A stretch of 54,145 nucleotides of DNA from Bacillus_BA songklensis (GCF_042649685.1 NZ_JBHRZT010000005.1:1-54145); one strand, 5' to 3'. Shown: positions 41,061 through 50,304, numbered from the stretch's first letter. Program-made: numbers and translations. Notes: generated from the sequence alone by a model not told the origin.

Positions 41061-42968
41061 ATGAATCGCATCTTCCGTAATACCATATTTTACTTGCTCA
41101 TTTTTTTAGTAATCATTGGTGTTGTCAGTTTTTTTAGTGGTTCAAACCAACAAACTGAGCCAATGAGTTACGATACATTCATTAATCATCTTGAAAAAGG
41201 TGATGTTGAATCCCTCTCCATGAAACCGGAGCGGGGAGTCTTTGAAGTACGAGGCAAGCTTAAATCGTATGATGAAGATAAGCAATTTTTAACGTATATC
41301 ACAAACGGTGATCAAGCTTTACAACGTATTGATGCAGCAGCCCAGAGCTCTAAGGTTGAGATCTTGCCTGCTGAAGAAACAAGCGGTTGGGTAACGTTCT
41401 TCACATCCATTATTCCGTTTGTCATTATCTTTATCTTATTTTTCTTCTTGCTAAATCAGGCGCAAGGCGGCGGTAGCCGAGTCATGAACTTCGGGAAAAG
41501 TAAAGCAAAGCTTTATACTGAAGAGAAAAAGAAAGTAAAATTCAAAGACGTAGCTGGTGCCGATGAAGAAAAACAAGAATTAGTCGAAGTGGTAGAGTTT
41601 TTGAAGGACCCCCGCAAATTTGCTGAGTTGGGTGCTCGCATTCCGAAAGGGGTTTTACTCGTAGGCCCTCCAGGGACAGGTAAAACATTATTAGCGAGAG
41701 CTGTAGCGGGTGAAGCTGGTGTTCCATTCTTCTCTATCAGTGGTTCTGACTTCGTTGAAATGTTCGTCGGAGTCGGTGCTTCTCGTGTTCGTGATTTATT
41801 TGAGAATGCGAAGAAGAATGCACCGTGTATCATCTTCATCGATGAAATCGATGCAGTTGGTCGTCAACGTGGTGCAGGTTTAGGCGGCGGTCACGATGAA
41901 CGTGAACAAACACTAAACCAATTGCTTGTTGAAATGGATGGATTCGGAGCGAACGAAGGAATTATTATCGTTGCGGCGACTAACCGTCCAGATATTTTGG
42001 ATCCTGCCTTATTACGTCCTGGCCGATTCGATCGCCAAATTACGGTTGACCGTCCAGATGTGAATGGACGCGAAGCGGTATTAAGAGTACATGCCCGCAA
42101 TAAGCCTCTAGATCAATCTGTTGATTTAAAAGCAATTGCTATGCGTACACCAGGTTTCTCTGGTGCTGATTTAGAAAACTTATTAAATGAAGCAGCACTG
42201 GTAGCTGCAAGACAAGATAAAAAGAAAATCGATATGACAGATATTGATGAAGCAACTGACCGTGTCATTGCGGGTCCTGCGAAGAAAAGCCGTGTTATTT
42301 CTCAAAAAGAGCGTAACATCGTTGCCTACCATGAGGCAGGACATACCATTATCGGTGTTGTACTAGACGAAGCTGATATGGTTCATAAAGTAACTATTGT
42401 GCCGCGTGGTCAGGCTGGCGGATATGCGGTTATGTTACCAAAAGAAGATCGTTACTTCATGACAAAGCCGGAGTTGTTAGATAAAATCACTGGGTTGCTT
42501 GGCGGACGCGTTGCTGAAGAGATTGTGTTCGGCGAAGTAAGTACAGGCGCTCATAACGACTTCCAGCGTGCGACAAGTATTGCTCGTCGCATGATAACGG
42601 AATATGGAATGAGTGATAAGCTTGGTCCGATGCAATTTGGTCAATCTCAAGGTCAAGTGTTCTTAGGACGCGATCTTCATAACGAACAAAATTACAGTGA
42701 TGCCATTGCTCACGAAATTGATATGGAAATGCAGCGTTTCATTAAAGATTGTTATGAGCGTGCAAGACAAATTCTAACTGAAAATCGCGACAAGCTTGAA
42801 TTAATTGCACAGACGCTTTTAAAAGTAGAAACGTTAGATGCAGCGCAAATTAAGCATTTAGTAGAACAAGGAAAGCTTCCTGAAAGACCTTCGGACTTAG
42901 AACCATCAGAAGATGTAAAAGTGAACATTCAACCTAAAAAAGATGAGCCGCCAATAAAAAATGATTAA
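41061..42968 (+). CDS. ftsH: ATP-dependent zinc metalloprotease FtsH
   Basis: FtsH is a membrane AAA+ protease that degrades SpoVM, Spo0E and misassembled membrane proteins. The 635-residue protein has two membrane helices (about 6-25 and 111-132), Walker A GPPGTGKT at 202-209, Walker B IIFIDEIDAVG, the second region of homology (NRPDILDPALLRPGRFDRQ), and the zinc motif HEAGH at 424-428. GGAGGAGG precedes the ATG. The charged tail after about residue 600 is poorly conserved. Confidence 0.97.
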   Translation: MNRIFRNTIFYLLIFLVIIGVVSFFSGSNQQTEPMSYDTFINHLEKGDVESLSMKPERGVFEVRGKLKSYDEDKQFLTYITNGDQALQRIDAAAQSSKVEILPAEETSGWVTFFTSIIPFVIIFILFFFLLNQAQGGGSRVMNFGKSKAKLYTEEKKKVKFKDVAGADEEKQELVEVVEFLKDPRKFAELGARIPKGVLLVGPPGTGKTLLARAVAGEAGVPFFSISGSDFVEMFVGVGASRVRDLFENAKKNAPCIIFIDEIDAVGRQRGAGLGGGHDEREQTLNQLLVEMDGFGANEGIIIVAATNRPDILDPALLRPGRFDRQITVDRPDVNGREAVLRVHARNKPLDQSVDLKAIAMRTPGFSGADLENLLNEAALVAARQDKKKIDMTDIDEATDRVIAGPAKKSRVISQKERNIVAYHEAGHTIIGVVLDEADMVHKVTIVPRGQAGGYAVMLPKEDRYFMTKPELLDKITGLLGGRVAEEIVFGEVSTGAHNDFQRATSIARRMITEYGMSDKLGPMQFGQSQGQVFLGRDLHNEQNYSDAIAHEIDMEMQRFIKDCYERARQILTENRDKLELIAQTLLKVETLDAAQIKHLVEQGKLPERPSDLEPSEDVKVNIQPKKDEPPIKND

Positions 42969-43024
42969 TAATGTAAAAAACTAATGTTTTCATCCTGTGA
43001 GCGGCAACTTTTGATGAAAACCTC

Positions 43025-43080
43025 AAACTCGCCCTTTATCTCTCTTTATCAGTGAGGTAAAGGGCGAGTTTTTTTTGTGA
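43025..43080 (+). terminator. ftsH terminator
   Basis: AAACTCGCCCTTTA and TAAAGGGCGAGTTT form a 14-bp perfect stem around a small inner hairpin, followed by TTTTTT. Confidence 0.93.
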
Positions 43081-43113
43081 TAACACCCATGAAAAATCAG
43101 AAATACTTGTATC

Positions 43114-43253
43114 TTTATCCCTCCTTTAACGAGCAGTAAGACCTCACGTCAAGTAAAAACAGGCAGGAGACAACTGTCTATAAGAGTCCAGTTTTCTCAG
43201 CTCATACTTTATAGAAATGGAAAAAAATACAAAGTAGTGAAGTTTCACTTTAT
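43114..43253 (+). repeat. Intergenic repeat, copy C
   Basis: This 140-nt copy starts TTTATCCCTCCTTTAACGAGC followed by AGTAAGACCTC. It has the second block ACTGTCTATAAGAGTCC and ends with GTGAA-GT-TTCAC followed by TTTAT. It lies 34 nt after the ftsH terminator hairpin and 73 nt before coaX. The rest of the 358-nt gap shows no gene. Confidence 0.7.
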
Positions 43254-43326
43254 GAGCGTGCCCATAGTAGGTATGATATGATTATGGCAGTATAAATATT
43301 GAATATAGATAAAAGTGGTGATCAAA

Positions 43327-44100
43327 TTGATTTTTGTATTAGACGTGGGGAATACGAATACGGTGTTGGGAGTATATGATGGAGAAGAATTAAAATATCA
43401 TTGGCGAATCGAAACAAGCCGAAATAAAACAGAAGATGAATACGGCATGGTAGTAAAAGTATTATTTGAGCATGTTGGTTTATCTTTTAAAGATATAAGT
43501 GGTATTATTATTTCCTCTGTTGTGCCGCCAATTATGTTTTCATTAGAACGGATGTGCCAAAAATATTTTCATTTAAAGCCTTTAATTGTAGGTCCTGGAA
43601 TTAAAACAGGTCTTAATATTAAATATGATAATCCTCGTGAAGTAGGGGCTGACCGAATCGTAAACACGGTTGCGGGTATCCACTTATATGGCAGTCCTTT
43701 AATCATTGTCGATTTCGGTACAGCGACAACTTATTGTTATATTGACGAGGATAAACAATATATGGGCGGAGCCATTGCACCGGGAATCACTATATCGACA
43801 GAGGCTCTTTATTCGCGTGCAGCCAAGCTTCCGCGAATTGAAATTGCACGTCCGAACGACATTGTTGGAAAAAATACAGTTGCAGCCATGCAGGCGGGAA
43901 TCGTTTATGGTTATGTAGGACAAGTTGAAGGAATTGTTTCTCGCATGAAGGCTCAATCTAAGATTGAACCGAAAGTTATTGCCACAGGCGGTTTAGCTAC
44001 GCTGGTTGCTAAGGAATCTGACATTATTGATGTGGTAGATCCGTTTCTAACGTTAAAAGGCCTACAGTTAATTTATATAAAGAACGTAGAGTCAGTTTAG
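43327..44100 (+). CDS. coaX: Type III pantothenate kinase
   Basis: CoaX phosphorylates pantothenate in the first step of CoA synthesis and is not feedback-inhibited by CoA. The 257-residue ASKHA-fold protein has the ATP loop DVGNTNTVLGVY, GADRIVNTVA, VDFGTATTYCYI (catalytic Asp) and ATGGLATLVA. The start TTG at 43327 follows AGTGGTGAT by 4 nt and aligns with the B. subtilis N-terminus; GTG codons at 43315 and 43318 lie in that ribosome-binding region. Confidence 0.94.
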   Translation: MIFVLDVGNTNTVLGVYDGEELKYHWRIETSRNKTEDEYGMVVKVLFEHVGLSFKDISGIIISSVVPPIMFSLERMCQKYFHLKPLIVGPGIKTGLNIKYDNPREVGADRIVNTVAGIHLYGSPLIIVDFGTATTYCYIDEDKQYMGGAIAPGITISTEALYSRAAKLPRIEIARPNDIVGKNTVAAMQAGIVYGYVGQVEGIVSRMKAQSKIEPKVIATGGLATLVAKESDIIDVVDPFLTLKGLQLIYIKNVESV

Positions 44101-44168
44101 GGTGGCATGAACGGGTGCTGATATAACATTTCGTGAATATCAATTAACCTGGGAAAGGTGTGCATTAA

Positions 44169-45047
44169 ATGAGTGATTATCTTGTAAAAGCCTTAGCTTT
44201 TGAAGGGCAAGTGCGAGCTTATGCGGTAACATCAACCGAAACAGTTAGTGAAGCACAACGACGCCATTATACGTGGCCGACAGCGTCTGCTGCACTAGGA
44301 AGAGCCATGACGGCAGGAGTCATGATGGGAGCTATGCTAAAAGGTGAAAGCAAGCTGACCATCAAAGTAGAAGGAGGGGGACCAATCGGTCATATCCTTG
44401 TAGATAGTAATGCAAAAGGTCAAGTAAGGGGGTATGTAACGAATCCTCAGACCCATTTTGATTTAAATGAACATGGCAAGCTGGATGTCAGAAGAGCTGT
44501 AGGCACGACAGGAAGTCTTACAGTGGTAAAAGATTTAGGATTAAGAGAAAACTTTACAGGTCAAGTGCCGATCGTTTCGGGTGAGCTAGGCGAAGATTTC
44601 ACATATTATTTTGCTTCTTCTGAGCAGACTCCTTCATCCGTAGGTGTGGGTGTCCTTGTAAATCCTGATAATACCATTTTAGCAGCAGGTGGTTTTATCA
44701 TTCAACTTATGCCAGGAACAGACGAAGAGACGGTGTCCCTCATCGAAGATCGTTTAGGGAAGATTTCTCCTATTTCTCGTTTAATTCAACAAGGTCTTTC
44801 ACCAGAAGAAATCTTGAATGAAGTATTAGGGAAAGGGAATGTCAAAATATTAGAAACAATGCCTGTAGAGTTTCAATGCCAATGTTCTAAAGATCGGATC
44901 GGGAATGCCATTATAAGCTTAGGAACAGAAGAAATCGAGGCCATGATTGAAGAAGAAGGGCAGGCTGAAGCGCAATGTCATTTCTGCAATGAAAAATATC
45001 TCTTTACAAAAGGGGAATTAGAACAATTAAAAGAAAGTGCTATTTAG
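44169..45047 (+). CDS. hslO: Redox-regulated chaperone Hsp33
   Basis: Hsp33 is a holdase switched on by oxidative unfolding. The 292-residue protein has the N-terminal folding domain (DYLVKALAFEGQVRAYAV) and the C-terminal zinc switch with C237-x-C239 and C270-xx-C273, the four redox cysteines. AAAGGTG precedes the ATG. In B. subtilis yacD (a PrsA-like protein) lies between hslO and cysK; here cysK follows after one terminator and a promoter. Confidence 0.96.
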   Translation: MSDYLVKALAFEGQVRAYAVTSTETVSEAQRRHYTWPTASAALGRAMTAGVMMGAMLKGESKLTIKVEGGGPIGHILVDSNAKGQVRGYVTNPQTHFDLNEHGKLDVRRAVGTTGSLTVVKDLGLRENFTGQVPIVSGELGEDFTYYFASSEQTPSSVGVGVLVNPDNTILAAGGFIIQLMPGTDEETVSLIEDRLGKISPISRLIQQGLSPEEILNEVLGKGNVKILETMPVEFQCQCSKDRIGNAIISLGTEEIEAMIEEEGQAEAQCHFCNEKYLFTKGELEQLKESAI

Positions 45048-45056
45048 GTACTAACG

Positions 45057-45093
45057 ATAATAAGAGTGCAAGAGGGCACTCTTATTATTTTTT
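45057..45093 (+). terminator. hslO terminator
   Basis: ATAATAAGAGTGC and GCACTCTTATTAT form a 13-bp perfect stem, followed by TTTTT. Confidence 0.93.
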
Positions 45094-45106
45094 ATAGGTA
45101 AAAAGA

Positions 45107-45135
45107 TTGACAATTTAGAACATAACTGTTAAATT
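45107..45135 (+). promoter_or_regulatory. cysK: cysK SigA promoter
   Basis: TTGACA (45107-45112), 17 bp including TGT, then TAAATT (45130-45135): near-consensus with an extended -10, 41 nt before cysK. A CymR operator could lie just downstream but I cannot identify it with confidence. Confidence 0.8.
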
Positions 45136-45176
45136 TTTTATATCCAATAAATTTACTCGGGATTAGGAGTGGTCAT

Positions 45177-46103
45177 ATGACACGTGTAGCAAATTCAGTG
45201 GCTGAGTTAATCGGTCAAACCCCTATTGTAAAGTTGAATAAACTTGTGGAACAAGACATGGCAGATGTGTATTTAAAGCTGGAGTTTATGAACCCTGGCA
45301 GCAGCGTCAAAGATCGTATTGCACTTGCGATGATTGAAGCGGCAGAAGAAAGCGGTTCTTTAAAACCTGGTGACACGCTGATAGAACCGACAAGCGGCAA
45401 CACTGGAATCGGTTTGGCGATGGTAGCGGCAGCAAAAGGCTATAAAGCTATTCTAGTCATGCCGGATACGATGAGTATGGAGCGTCGCAACTTACTCCGT
45501 GCCTATGGAGCAGAGCTTGTGTTAACTCCGGGAAGTGAAGGAATGGGCGGGGCCATCCGCAAGGCAGAAGAATTGTCGAAAGAACATGGCTACTTCATGC
45601 CGCAGCAATTTAACAATGGGGCTAACCCGGAGGTTCACCGCCGAACAACAGGTAAAGAAATTGTTGAGCAAATGGGCGAGCAGTTAGATGCTTTTATTGC
45701 AGGTGTAGGGACAGGCGGAACCATTACAGGTGTCGGTGAAGTATTACGTGAAAATTATCCATCTATTAAAATTTATGCTGTAGAGCCGACAGATTCACCG
45801 GTCTTAAGTGGAGGTAAACCAGGCCCCCATAAAATTCAGGGAATTGGTGCAGGGTTTGTTCCGGCTATTTTAAATACAGATATTTATGATGGTGTCCTTA
45901 AAATCAAAAATGAAGAAGCTTTTGAGTATGCTCGTAAAGCAGCAAGAGAAGAAGGCGTGTTAGGCGGCATTTCTTCAGGGGCAGCTATTGCAGCTGCGCT
46001 CAAGGTAGCCAAAGAACTAGGAAAAGGAAAAAAGGTCCTTGCTATCCTTCCAAGTAACGGTGAGCGCTATTTAAGTACACCTCTTTATCAATTCGAAGAG
46101 TAG
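45177..46103 (+). CDS. cysK: Cysteine synthase A (O-acetylserine sulfhydrylase)
   Basis: CysK makes cysteine from O-acetylserine and sulfide. The 308-residue PLP enzyme has the PLP lysine K45 in NPGSSVKDR, the substrate loop TSGNTG at 72-77, the phosphate-binding GVGTGGTITG, and GISSGAA near the end. In B. subtilis it also binds the repressor CymR. TAGGAGTGG precedes the ATG. Confidence 0.97.
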   Translation: MTRVANSVAELIGQTPIVKLNKLVEQDMADVYLKLEFMNPGSSVKDRIALAMIEAAEESGSLKPGDTLIEPTSGNTGIGLAMVAAAKGYKAILVMPDTMSMERRNLLRAYGAELVLTPGSEGMGGAIRKAEELSKEHGYFMPQQFNNGANPEVHRRTTGKEIVEQMGEQLDAFIAGVGTGGTITGVGEVLRENYPSIKIYAVEPTDSPVLSGGKPGPHKIQGIGAGFVPAILNTDIYDGVLKIKNEEAFEYARKAAREEGVLGGISSGAAIAAALKVAKELGKGKKVLAILPSNGERYLSTPLYQFEE

Positions 46104-46108
46104 AATTG

Positions 46109-46136
46109 AAACAGTCTCCATATGGAGACTGTTTTT
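46109..46136 (+). terminator. cysK terminator
   Basis: AAACAGTCTCCA and TGGAGACTGTTT form a 12-bp palindromic stem with a TA loop, then TT. Confidence 0.9.
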
Positions 46137-46223
46137 GCATATTTTCAATAAACCATATATGAACTCCCGGGGTGAATCATGTAAAATGGAGAATAGATGA
46201 TTGACTTTTAGGGGAGTGAAGGA

Positions 46224-47645
46224 ATGCAACAACGTAGATCTTGGGGAGAAAAGATAGCCATTCCTAAAAACGAATGGTTTTTCATCTATAAACAATTGTC
46301 GAAAGAACAGCCCCATCATGTATTGCTTGAAAGTGGGAGAGGCGGCCGGTTTAGCATTATTGGGTTAAAGCCTTTCGCTATTTTAGAAGGTCGTAATCAT
46401 CGTTTAAAGGTGACGAATGAATTCGAAACATATGAGTTAGAAGGAAATCCTCTTCATGTAATGAGAAAGTGGATGCATCAATACCGCGCACGCTCTAACC
46501 CTGCCTTGCCAGATTTTCAAGGGGGTGCGATCGGGTTCATCAGCTATGATTATGTTCGCTACATTGAACGCCTCCCATCTATCGCAAAAGATGATTTACA
46601 CATGCCGGATCTTTATTTTCTTGTATTTGATGATGTGTTTGTTTATGATCATCACACAGAAGAACTTTGGATTATTGTAAATGATGCAGATTCTAACGAA
46701 TCAGAAGCTTTTGAAAGATTGGTATTTTATAAAAAGCAATGGACAGCTGAATTTAAACGGAGGAAAGGGAACGTTCCCAAGCGATCCTATTCACCTGCTT
46801 TGGATGTTTCCATGTCAGAGAAGGCGTTTATGGAAGCGGTAAAGAAAATTCAGCAGTATATTGGACAAGGGGATGTTTTTCAAGTTAACTTATCCGTCCG
46901 GCAGGCTCAGCCTTTAGGAACTACCCCTTTTCATATTTATGAAAAGCTACGTGAAATTAATCCTTCTCCGTATATGGGATACATGCATAGTTCTGATTTT
47001 CAAATTGTCAGTAGTTCACCAGAGCTGCTGATTAAAAAGAGAAGCAGCCAAGTAAGTACAAGGCCGATTGCTGGAACTCGCTCACGTGGTAAAACGGATG
47101 AAGAAGATCAGCAGCTGGCTAATGAATTGATTCATAACGAAAAAGAACGTGCGGAACATGTCATGCTTGTGGATCTTGAAAGAAATGATTTAGGCAGAGT
47201 ATGTAAGTACGGTACAGTACATGTAGATGAATTTATGGTCATTGAAAAGTATTCCCATGTTATGCATATTGTTTCTAATGTAAGGGGGGAACTCCAGCCA
47301 TCTAAAGATTATGTAGACGTGATTGATGCAGTATTTCCGGGCGGAACCATTACGGGGGCTCCAAAGGTGCGAACGATGGAAATTATTGAAGAACTTGAGC
47401 CTGTCAGAAGAGAGTTGTATACTGGTTCCATCGGATGGATTGGTTTTAATGATGATATGGAGCTTAACATTGTGATTCGAACATTAGTTGCCAAAGACAA
47501 TCATGCCTATGTACAAGCGGGAGCTGGTATTGTCATTGATTCTAATCCTAAGTATGAATACAAAGAGTCATTGAAAAAAGCCACAGCTTTATGGAAAGCA
47601 AAAGAGAAGAGTGAAAACGAGTTGAGTGAGGGTGAGACGAGATGA
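46224..47645 (+). CDS. pabB: Aminodeoxychorismate synthase component I
   Basis: PabB converts chorismate and ammonia to 4-amino-4-deoxychorismate for p-aminobenzoate. The 473-residue protein has the N-terminal beta-sandwich domain (GRFSIIGLKPFAIL, GAIGFISYDYVRY) and the chorismate-binding domain (about 200-460; PIAGTRSRGKTDEED, SHVMHIVSNVRGEL, FPGGTITGAPK, AGAGIVIDSNP). It starts the folate operon; the stop overlaps pabA by 4 nt. The last residues are encoded by the GAG-rich stretch that precedes pabA. Confidence 0.95.
   Translation: MQQRRSWGEKIAIPKNEWFFIYKQLSKEQPHHVLLESGRGGRFSIIGLKPFAILEGRNHRLKVTNEFETYELEGNPLHVMRKWMHQYRARSNPALPDFQGGAIGFISYDYVRYIERLPSIAKDDLHMPDLYFLVFDDVFVYDHHTEELWIIVNDADSNESEAFERLVFYKKQWTAEFKRRKGNVPKRSYSPALDVSMSEKAFMEAVKKIQQYIGQGDVFQVNLSVRQAQPLGTTPFHIYEKLREINPSPYMGYMHSSDFQIVSSSPELLIKKRSSQVSTRPIAGTRSRGKTDEEDQQLANELIHNEKERAEHVMLVDLERNDLGRVCKYGTVHVDEFMVIEKYSHVMHIVSNVRGELQPSKDYVDVIDAVFPGGTITGAPKVRTMEIIEELEPVRRELYTGSIGWIGFNDDMELNIVIRTLVAKDNHAYVQAGAGIVIDSNPKYEYKESLKKATALWKAKEKSENELSEGETR
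47604..47641 (+). promoter_or_regulatory. Probable TRAP-binding site over the pabA ribosome-binding site
   Basis: Seven GAG triplets lie at 47604, 47609, 47619, 47624, 47628, 47634 and 47639, with spacers of 2, 7, 2, 1, 3 and 2 nt. The last directly abuts the pabA ATG, and the Shine-Dalgarno GAGGGTG lies inside. TRAP binds runs of (G/U)AG, and represses translation of the same gene (trpG/pabA) in B. subtilis. Confidence 0.7.
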
Positions 47646-48217
47646 TTTTAATGATTGATAATTATGATTCATTTACGTTTAATTTAGTGCAGTATTTAGG
47701 TGAACTAGGAGAAGAGTTAATTGTTAAACGGAACGATCAAATTACCTTAGACGAAATAGAAAAATTAAATCCGGAGTTTTTAATGATTTCCCCGGGTCCT
47801 TGCAGTCCTAATGAAGCAGGAATTAGCTTAGAAGCTATTACCCGCTTTGCCGGAAAAATTCCGATTTTTGGGGTGTGCCTGGGGCAGCAATCTATTGGGC
47901 AGGCGTTTGGAGGAAAAGTGGTACGTGCGGAACGATTAATGCACGGAAAAACATCTGAGATTTATCATGACGGCAAAACGATTTTTCAACAATTAAATAA
48001 TCCCTTTACGGCTACGCGTTATCATTCTCTTATCGTAGAGAAAGAAACGTTGCCTGATTGCTTTGAAATATCAGCTTGGACAAAAGAGGGCGAAATTATG
48101 GCGATTCGTCATAAAACATTCCCGGTTGAGGGTGTTCAGTTTCATCCTGAATCAATTATGACGTCTTTTGGGAAAGAAATGCTGGAAAATTTTATCTCTA
48201 CTTATAAAAAGAAGTGA
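47642..48217 (+). CDS. pabA: Glutamine amidotransferase of aminodeoxychorismate/anthranilate synthase
   Basis: PabA supplies ammonia from glutamine to PabB and, in Bacillus, also to anthranilate synthase TrpE (hence trpG). The 191-residue class I amidotransferase has the catalytic Cys C79 in GVCLGQQS, and the His-Glu pair in GVQFHPESI. The start overlaps the pabB stop (ATGA). The dual role fits a TRAP site over its start, which would tie it to tryptophan supply. Confidence 0.95.
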   Translation: MILMIDNYDSFTFNLVQYLGELGEELIVKRNDQITLDEIEKLNPEFLMISPGPCSPNEAGISLEAITRFAGKIPIFGVCLGQQSIGQAFGGKVVRAERLMHGKTSEIYHDGKTIFQQLNNPFTATRYHSLIVEKETLPDCFEISAWTKEGEIMAIRHKTFPVEGVQFHPESIMTSFGKEMLENFISTYKKK

Positions 48218-48223
48218 TGAGTT

Positions 48224-49105
48224 ATGTATATATATTTAAACGGGAATATTATAAAACGTGAAGAAGCGGTGATTTCTCCCTTTGATCACGGCTACATGTA
48301 CGGAATAGGTTTGTTTGAAACGTTCCGTACATATAATGGTCATCCATTTTTGTTGGATGACCATTTGGTTCGTTTAAATAAAGGATTAGAGGACCTAAAT
48401 ATACAATATCGCTGTGAAAGAGAAGGGATGATTTCGATTCTAAAGCAGTTGTTAAAGGTAAATGGACTGCAAGAGGCGTATGTAAGGGTAAATGTCTCTG
48501 CAGGTGTTGGAGATGTAGGGTTACAGGTGGATCCTTATAATCATCCAACTGTCATCGTGTATGTAAAACCGCTCCCTTCATTAAAGCAAAAAGAAAAGGA
48601 AGGGATTTTGCTAGAAACGAGAAGGAATTCACCAGAGGGAAGCAGGAGGCTGAAATCCCATCACTATTTAAATAATATTTTGGCAAAACAAGAAATTGGA
48701 AGTAATCCGTCTAAAGAGGGAATTTTCTTAACCAAGCAAGGCTATATAGCCGAAGGCATTGTTTCTAATGTATTTTTCGTGAAGGAAAATATCGTCTACA
48801 CTCCTTCCTTAGAAACAGGTATTTTAGATGGGGTGACTCGACAGCTTGTTTTGTCGCTTTTAGAAAAACTGGGTGTAAGAGCCGAAGAAGGGCTGTTTAC
48901 AACGGAGGATTTGCTGGAAAGTGATGAGGTTTTCGTAACGAATTCAGTTCAGGAAATTACCCCCATTACGAAGATTGGAAGCCATCTATATCCCAAAGGA
49001 AATCATACTTTAACATATCAGCTGCAGACTATATACGAACAGGTTTGCTATTCTTTATGGAGCAAACACGATCTAAAAGAAAGGAACATTGGATATGACA
49101 GCTAA
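48224..49105 (+). CDS. pabC: Aminodeoxychorismate lyase
   Basis: PabC splits aminodeoxychorismate to p-aminobenzoate and pyruvate. The 293-residue fold-type IV PLP protein has the PLP lysine K144 in RRLKSHHYLNN, the early SPFDHGYMYGIGLFETFRTY block, and EGIVSNVFFV and GILDGVTRQLVL near the end. D-amino-acid and branched-chain aminotransferases share this fold; the pab context decides the call. It overlaps the sul start by 11 nt. Confidence 0.94.
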   Translation: MYIYLNGNIIKREEAVISPFDHGYMYGIGLFETFRTYNGHPFLLDDHLVRLNKGLEDLNIQYRCEREGMISILKQLLKVNGLQEAYVRVNVSAGVGDVGLQVDPYNHPTVIVYVKPLPSLKQKEKEGILLETRRNSPEGSRRLKSHHYLNNILAKQEIGSNPSKEGIFLTKQGYIAEGIVSNVFFVKENIVYTPSLETGILDGVTRQLVLSLLEKLGVRAEEGLFTTEDLLESDEVFVTNSVQEITPITKIGSHLYPKGNHTLTYQLQTIYEQVCYSLWSKHDLKERNIGYDS

Positions 49106-49949
49106 TACATTAGTACAACCCTCAGTCATCCGCTGTAAAGGCTATGAATTGGATTACTCCTCAAAGACGTTGATTATGGGTATTTTGAATGCGACCCCGG
49201 ACTCTTTCTCCGATGGTGGGAAATACAATCGTGTTGAAGAAGCTATTGAACATGCTCGGAAAATGGTCGAAGATGGAGCTGACATCATTGACATCGGGGG
49301 AGAATCAACGCGACCTGGTGCTAAAAAGGTATCGCTTGAGGAAGAGCTGCAACGAGTCATTCCAGTTGTTTCACAGGTGTCTCAATATGTGAAAGCGCCT
49401 ATTTCTGTTGATACCTATAAAGCAGAGGTAGCCAGACAAGCAATTGAAGCAGGGGCCCATATCATTAATGATGTATGGGGAGCAAAGGCCGATCCTAAAA
49501 TGGCCGAGGTAGCGGCTTTTTACGATGTCCCGATTATCCTAATGCATAACCGGGAAAACCACAATTATGAAAACTTAATTTCCGATATGCTGACGGATTT
49601 ATATGAAAGCATTAAAATCGTTAAAGCAGCTGGTGTAAAAGATGAGCAAATCATCTTAGATCCAGGGGTTGGATTTGCAAAAGGTTTTGAGGAAAACTTA
49701 GAAGTCATGCAAAACTTAGATCGTTTTACCACGTTAGGCTACCCTGTGCTATTGGGGACTTCCCGTAAGAAGATGATTGGGCATGTCTTAGATCTTCCTC
49801 CCCAAGAGCGTGGAGAAGGAACGGCTGCCACTGTTTGTTTAGGGATTACAAAGGGGATCCATTTAACAAGGGTACATGATGTGAAGCTCATTGCCAGAAC
49901 GGCTAAAATGATGGATGTGTTGGTAGGAAAAGGGGAGGATCATCATTGA
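49095..49949 (+). CDS. folP: Dihydropteroate synthase
   Basis: This enzyme, named Sul in B. subtilis and the target of sulfonamides, joins p-aminobenzoate to the pterin pyrophosphate. The 284-residue TIM barrel has MGILNATPDSFSDGG, DIIDIGGESTRPGA, VDTYKAEVA, and the pterin-site DPGVGFAKG and GTSRKKMIG motifs. The ATG at 49095 follows GAAAGGAA; a TTG two codons earlier is less well placed. Its TGA stop overlaps the apparent folB start. Confidence 0.96.
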   Translation: MTANTLVQPSVIRCKGYELDYSSKTLIMGILNATPDSFSDGGKYNRVEEAIEHARKMVEDGADIIDIGGESTRPGAKKVSLEEELQRVIPVVSQVSQYVKAPISVDTYKAEVARQAIEAGAHIINDVWGAKADPKMAEVAAFYDVPIILMHNRENHNYENLISDMLTDLYESIKIVKAAGVKDEQIILDPGVGFAKGFEENLEVMQNLDRFTTLGYPVLLGTSRKKMIGHVLDLPPQERGEGTAATVCLGITKGIHLTRVHDVKLIARTAKMMDVLVGKGEDHH

Positions 49950-50304
49950 TAAGATTTATGTGAATGGTATGAAGTTTTATGGTTATCATGGTGTCTATCC
50001 GGAAGAGAATAAACTTGGACAACGTTTTAATGTAGATCTTATGGTTGAAGTTGATCTGCGCCGCGCTGGAATGACCGATGATTTACAATACACAGTGAAC
50101 TATGCAGAACTCTATACTATTTGCCGGGAAATCGTGGAGGGAAAGTCGTTTAAACTGGTGGAAGCAGTAGCGGAAAAAGTTGCATCGAAAATTCTTGGTG
50201 AATTCTCTATTATTCAATCTTGTACGGTGAAATTATATAAGCCGGACCCACCTATCCCTGGTTATTATGAATCCGTTGCAGTGGAAATTACAAGGAGCCG
50301 TTAA
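49945..50304 (+). CDS. folB: Dihydroneopterin aldolase, apparent ATT start
   Basis: FolB cleaves dihydroneopterin to hydroxymethyl-dihydropterin and glycolaldehyde. The 119-residue protein read from ATT 49945 begins (M)DKIYVNGMKFYGYHGVYPEE, aligning with the remembered B. subtilis start MDKVYVEGMEFYGYHGV. GGGGAGG lies 6 nt upstream of that ATT. The first standard in-frame start (GTG 49960) would remove part of the first beta-strand and has no ribosome-binding site. Active-site residues in FYGYHGVYPEENKLGQ and KLVEAVAEKVA are present. Confidence 0.85.
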   Translation: MDKIYVNGMKFYGYHGVYPEENKLGQRFNVDLMVEVDLRRAGMTDDLQYTVNYAELYTICREIVEGKSFKLVEAVAEKVASKILGEFSIIQSCTVKLYKPDPPIPGYYESVAVEITRSR

